Shown here piece after piece: positions 60,380-64,000 of a stretch of DNA of 64,000 nt (the first letter of the stretch is position 1; the number at the start of each line of letters is the position of its first letter). Both the position numbers and the translations under genes were made by a program. The notes beneath the pieces were generated by a model. It was not told where the DNA came from. It saw only the letters and a program-made list of their open reading frames with translations, and did not search any database. The stretch is from assembly GCA_950295325.1 (NCBI GenBank), contig OX485804.1, positions 39,494,001-39,558,000 of the forward strand. Direction: 5' to 3'. The DNA is from Polytrichum commune. Taxonomy: Eukaryota; Streptophyta; Polytrichopsida; Polytrichales; Polytrichaceae.

Positions 60380-60848
60380 CCCGGTCAAGTCTTCATCCAA
60401 AGGACTTGGATTGCGTGAGAGTCCATTTGCATCCAAATTGGTAATCCCAACACGGCGTACTACCTCAAAGTCATACTCCTAGAGCAATAAAACCCACCTG
60501 GTGAGCTTGCCAGTAAGCTTATTTGACTCCATGAGCCACAATAGCCCACACTGCCGCCAAAGTTTTTCCCTCGTATGACGAATAATTGGCCTCAACCGTA
60601 TTGTTGTTTCGCGACGCGTAAGCAACAACGTACTCCCGGCCAAAGTCATCCTTCTAAGTGAGAACTGCTTCCAAACCCAATGAGCTCCAGTCCGTATGCA
60701 ACTGGAAATATTTGGAGACATCTGGACGTCGAAGCACTGGAGCCGTATCCAGTTTCTGCTTCAATGTCTCAAATATTTGTTGATGCTCATGACCCCAAGT
60801 CCAAGGTTGGTCCTTGCTCATGAGAATGGTGAAAGGCTTTGCGATCAA
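60380..60848 (-). pseudogene. RNase H and connection domain of the Ty3-type element, internally deleted
   Basis: The block starting MSKDQPWTWGHEHQQ and ending FQLHTDWSSLGLEAVLT is the Ty3 connection/RNase H start, with the first catalytic Asp in HTDWSS. It is followed by TAG (60654-60656), then REYVVAYASR and ANYSSYEGK with the conserved Glu region. The sequence then jumps directly to WLMESNKLTGKL, so the segment holding the middle RNase H strand is deleted. A second TAG at 60479-60481 is followed by EYDFEVVRR and NLDANGLSRN, the usual end of the domain. Confidence 0.8.
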
Positions 60849-60866
60849 GCTAAAGTTTTTGATGAA

Positions 60867-61828
60867 TCAACGATAGTAATTCGCCAAGCCCAAGAAAACA
60901 CAAAGTCTCGGCACATCGACCGGTGCCGGAATCTTCTGCAAGGCGTCCACCTTAGTTTGCTGCATTCCAAGACCTTCTAGAATAATCATATGACCTAGAT
61001 ATGCTAGTCGGTCATGGAAAAACTTGCATTTGTCATGGTGCAAGTGCAATTCCCACCGCCGCAACCGCTAAAAAAAACTTGCAGATGCCTTACATGCTCT
61101 TGTGGTGTCTTGTTGAAAATGATCACGTTATCAATGTAACACCGAGCAAAGGGCAAACCAGAGAGAACTTGGTCCATCACTCTCTGAAACTTAACAGATG
61201 CACTCTTGAGGACAAATGGAAGAAACTTCCAATGATACAGTTAATCCTTCCCTTCATGATCAACTCCCCAGAATGTGGTTCTCACTCAATCTCCCACAAG
61301 TAATGGGAGCTGGTAATAGCCGGATCTCAAGTCCAATGTTCTAAAGACCCGAAAAAATCCAATGGCATCAAACAACTCCTCTGGGATTGGCACGGGATAC
61401 CGATCCGACTTGGTCTTCAGATTAACTAGACGGTAATCCCCGCACATCCGTTTTTCCGTCCAATTGCCAAAAATATCCTTCTTCGATGGCATAACCGTAG
61501 CACAAGCATACTCCCCGTTGGAAAGTTTGATTAGCCTTGCTACCAAGAGCTCTTGGCAACGAGCCTGAATGCCAAACCGCTCGGAAACATTGAGCCTATA
61601 AGGTCTCTGGAAAATGGGATGGTCGTCCTCCAACTTAATGTGGATGGGTTTTCCTTTATAACCTTCAAGATCCTGAAGGCTAAAAGCAAAACACCTATGG
61701 TACGAGCGAATAAATGATCGTATTTTTTGTGTCTCAGCACTAGTGAGATGAGGGCCTAATTCCAATGGCCAATCATCAAACTTTGTGGTATCCCTCTCTA
61801 CCAGAGGAAAGCCACCTGGTGCTGGCAC
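60867..61828 (-). pseudogene. Ty3-type reverse transcriptase, inactivated
   Basis: The frame 61286-61828 has a linker, the fingers motif KRMCGDYRLVNLKTKSDRYP and the palm segment FRTLDLRSGYYQLPL with the first catalytic Asp. It is cut by TGA at 61286-61288. Downstream the frame resumes with the LSGLPFARCYIDN motif. The catalytic box should be Y-x-D-D but reads YIDN (61127-61138), removing one metal ligand. The thumb/connection block HHDKCKFF, LAYLGHMI and FLGLANYYR lies at 60867-61064. It is the polymerase of the element and is non-functional here. Confidence 0.85.
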
Positions 61829-61840
61829 GGACTCTAACTG

Positions 61841-62960
61841 CTACTGAGAGGAGGGGGCATTAACCATGCCCCTAACCTCCGTGATAGCAATAGAGTCCAT
61901 CCCCTCTTCATCACCACCAATATGTGATGATGAAGCCACCATCGGAGGTGAAGAAGCCAAAGCAGTATAAATCCGTTGAGCTCGGAGCTCATCCATCACT
62001 TGCTGCTCGAATCGAAAGATTCGTTCGGCTTCTCTTACCATGACCTCAATTCCCTCCTCCGTAGATGTGGACCGTTGTGCCCCTTGACCAAAATCCTTTG
62101 CCCCCAGAGACAACATTTGGTCACCATGATGTCGTTGCAATGCAAGGCATAAACCAACAGTCCATACCATGGTATGAAGATCCATGGCTTGGCCCAATAC
62201 GAAGCGTCGTTGGCCCTCAGAAAGGCCAAAAGTTGCGGTGGTGCAAGTGCGGAATCCCATGGCACACTCCCGTTCGTCAGCCAATGGTTCAGTGTGGGTT
62301 TTGGTGTGAGCATCCCACACCATACCCGGCCCCCGATCGCGGAAAGTGAATGACTGTGGAAACGTCATAAAGGTGGGAAAGGCCCGCCGTGGTGCCCCCA
62401 CTTTGTTGACCAATGCCAACGGGGGTAAATCATCTCGAACAACCGGCAAAGAGGTCCGGTTTGGATCCAAGATATCATCCACCTTCTGATCAAAAGGTGG
62501 AGGCACTGCAGAAAATGCTGCAGCTAAAGTAGATGACGGTGCGAGGTTGGTCCAGATCCACCGAGGCTGGTGGGCATAAGAACCAATGCTCGTGGCATCC
62601 ACAAAAATGGATCTCCATAATGTTGACGAATATAATGACCGCCTTCCAACACCTTGTCCCGAGAGTCGCCCAACAAAATTACATTCTCGAAGATATACCA
62701 TGGAGGGGAAGGTTGGTGGAAAAACCACCACTGCATGAGGCGGATGAGGTCCCAAAAATAGATTAGACCTGGGATCCTCTAGACCTTGGCATGCTCTAGC
62801 ACGTGAATGGCCTTGGCATGACCATCCCGCAGTTACCATATCCACCGGACCCAAGTGTCGTAAGTCGGCCTCAGTGATGAGTGTGACATCACGAGGGAGA
62901 CATGAAAAACACCCATGAATGGCAGTCGGGTGTAACTGTTCGCTTTGGCAGGATATCCCC
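61841..62960 (-). pseudogene. retrotransposon-encoded cytosine-5 DNA methyltransferase, C-terminal half (motifs IV-X)
   Basis: Motif IV is present as AGWSCQGHS, with the catalytic Cys codon at 62816-62818. The family has Pro before that Cys; here it is Ser. Motif VI is YIFENV (ENV codons 62680-62688). SYAHQPRWIWTNL resembles motif VIII. The RRAFPTF and ERECAMGFR blocks and SEGQRRFVLGQAMD correspond to the target-recognition/motif IX-X end. The central part from about 62.75 to 62.60 kb is in another frame, reached by one gained and one lost base in T-runs, so the two shifts compensate. Motif I (SAM binding) is missing. A coiled, Glu/Arg-rich linker and a TAG at 61841-61843 separate the domain from reverse transcriptase. 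The assignment to the C5-MTase family is strong from motif order; activity of this copy is excluded. Confidence 0.85.
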
Positions 62961-63301
62961 CACGCTGGGACTTACCACGCCCCCTGCGTGGATGGATGTC
63001 GTCAGAGCCCAAGTCCCAAGTCGAAGTCCCCCCGATTTGCAATACCTGCCGCACAATATTTGCCACGCCAATTTTTTTTATAAAAGTTTTTTTGGGCCGC
63101 CCCCACCCTGCCCCTGCCCGCGCTCGCGCTCGAGAGGTGTGGGAGTTCCCGCCTCGACCTCTCTCCCGTCCCTTGCACTTCCTCCTCGTCTGGCACCTCT
63201 TTCTGGAGCGTTGGTTTGAAATTTGGGATGCTTGTGAAAGTTTGAGCTTTGAAAAGTGTTGCAAACTCCAGAACTTGATCGTCATCTTGATTCTGCTGCA
63301 T
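62833..63301 (-). pseudogene. leader of the Ty3-type polyprotein, gag-like but unassigned
   Basis: An open frame from the ATG at 63301 begins with polar/acidic residues and passes into an Arg/Gly/Ser-rich stretch. A second frame over 62833-63285 is also basic (RARARAGAG, PRRGRGKSQRG). No gag zinc knuckle or protease motif is visible. The methyltransferase N-terminal half with motif I is absent here. Recognisable methyltransferase sequence starts abruptly near 62.95 kb, which suggests a deletion junction. Function is not assigned. Confidence 0.4.
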
Positions 63302-63399
63302 CCACTTGGCTTCTAGAAATTAGGTAAAGAAACTCCGCTTCTCCATCGCCTCCTTTGTCTTCTTCACACATCTATATGAGCTCGTCGAAAATTTCAATG

Positions 63400-63990
63400 C
63401 TAGTTGAACACAAGGGAAGCAGGGAGACATTTGAGCATTTCGTCCGTATTTTGATGATGAATACAAATTGAAGAATGAAAATAAGATATCCTGGTGAAAT
63501 GATACAATCGATGCTGCCGAACAGAAAGCCAGAAAGGAATAGTTTAGGGTCATATGAATACTAAGCCTCTTAGACAGGAGATAGTAACCAGCTGTCAAAA
63601 CAACGTCCTCATCCGTCAGGTTCTTCTTTATCACACAAACGCACAAACTTTCCGGTGCTACTTTCAAAAACAAGGCGCCAGTTCACAGAGAAAAAAAACC
63701 AAAATAACAATGCTATAAATCTATACCTGTTCACAAAGATAAGTAAAACAAAAATTCAATTCTCGATGTACAGAAGGGAGCAGGGAGCTATTCGAGCAGG
63801 TTGAACAATATTAATGTGAAATCCTAATTAAATGAAAAAGTCGATGTCGTCGAACAGAACGGTAGAAAGGAATATTCCATTATCAACAAAACCCGGCCAA
63901 TTGCTCACATTAACCTCTCACTTAGACAGGAAAACAGTAACCAACTGCCAAAACCTCGCGAATCATGACTAAGGGTTTAGGGTTCCTGAT
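63400..63990. repeat. two-unit degenerate direct repeat at the right edge
   Basis: GGAAGCAGGGAG, GTCG/GCCGAACAGAA, AGAAAGGAAT (63531 and 63864) and CTTAGACAGGA-GTAACCA (63569 and 63921) recur 333-352 bp apart. It lies upstream of the Ty3 reading frame, where a 5' LTR/leader might be expected. Confidence 0.6.
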
Positions 63991-64000
63991 GCTACTTACT

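Larger units (their letters stand above)
56364..63301 (-). mobile_element. Ty3/gypsy-type LTR retrotransposon remnant carrying a C5 DNA methyltransferase
   Basis: Reading the minus strand from 63.3 to 56.4 kb, the order is basic low-complexity leader, C5-methyltransferase, reverse transcriptase, RNase H, (nested insertion), integrase, integrase tail with a PHD-like finger. RT-RH-INT order defines the Ty3/gypsy superfamily. I found no convincing gag zinc knuckle, LTR pair, primer-binding site or target-site duplication. The copy is dead, with at least six in-frame nonsense codons, compensating frameshifts in the methyltransferase, a changed RT active site and an internal RNase H deletion. A separate fragment at 19.3-20.3 kb belongs to the same kind of element. 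Confidence 0.88.

Noticed and set aside
63670-63690. TGGCGCC (minus strand) as a retrotransposon primer-binding site
   Set aside because: Only seven to eight bases fit a tRNA 3' end and no LTR end lies beside it.

Overview
This window is nuclear DNA of a land plant. It carries large intron-rich genes, GT-AG splice sites and abundant decayed retrotransposons, LINEs, SINE-like sequence and MITEs. The host proteins resemble plant families (GPI-anchored GH17-X8 glucanase, plant-type WEE1, plastid-type folate/biopterin carrier, plant DUF1295 protein). The repeat-filled introns and the unusual methyltransferase-bearing Ty3 element suggest a seed-free plant (lycophyte, fern or moss) or a gymnosperm, but the sequence alone does not settle this.

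Four host genes could be assembled exon by exon with an uninterrupted frame. (1) A beta-1,3-glucanase with an X8 domain and GPI signal, minus strand, 2232-7395, three exons, 523 aa. (2) WEE1 kinase, plus strand, 27546-32630, ten exons, 498 aa. (3) A folate-biopterin transporter of the FBT1 type, minus strand, 35547 to about 42874, nine recognised exons, about 533 aa, with the extreme N-terminus unresolved. (4) A DUF1295/steroid-reductase-like membrane protein, minus strand, 48583-53247, nine exons, 302 aa. WEE1 and the transporter are convergent; the transporter and the DUF1295 gene lie in the same direction. They act in cell-wall remodelling, cell-cycle checkpoint control, pteridine transport and probably lipid/steroid-type reduction, and nothing indicates a functional cluster.

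Between and inside these genes the DNA is repeat-derived. 19.3-20.3 kb (minus) is a broken Ty3-type fragment with a protease-like end and the first half of a cytosine-5 DNA methyltransferase. 20.8-22.2 kb (plus) is the 3' half of an R2-like LINE (RNase H, zinc finger, endonuclease-like end). 56.4-63.3 kb (minus) is a dead Ty3/gypsy-type polyprotein with the order C5-methyltransferase, reverse transcriptase, RNase H, integrase, degenerate PHD-like finger, split by a nested insertion of about 2.3 kb holding a tRNA-derived SINE head. Five short inverted-repeat families and several tandem duplications occupy introns and flanks. One of them is a 226-bp hAT-type MITE with 8-bp target-site duplications.

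The most interesting system is the Ty3 family that carries its own DNA methyltransferase and, after integrase, a chromatin-reader-like finger. The two loci preserve complementary halves of the methyltransferase. At the larger locus most disabling changes are nonsense codons that a single C-to-T change can explain, as expected if the element was itself heavily methylated.
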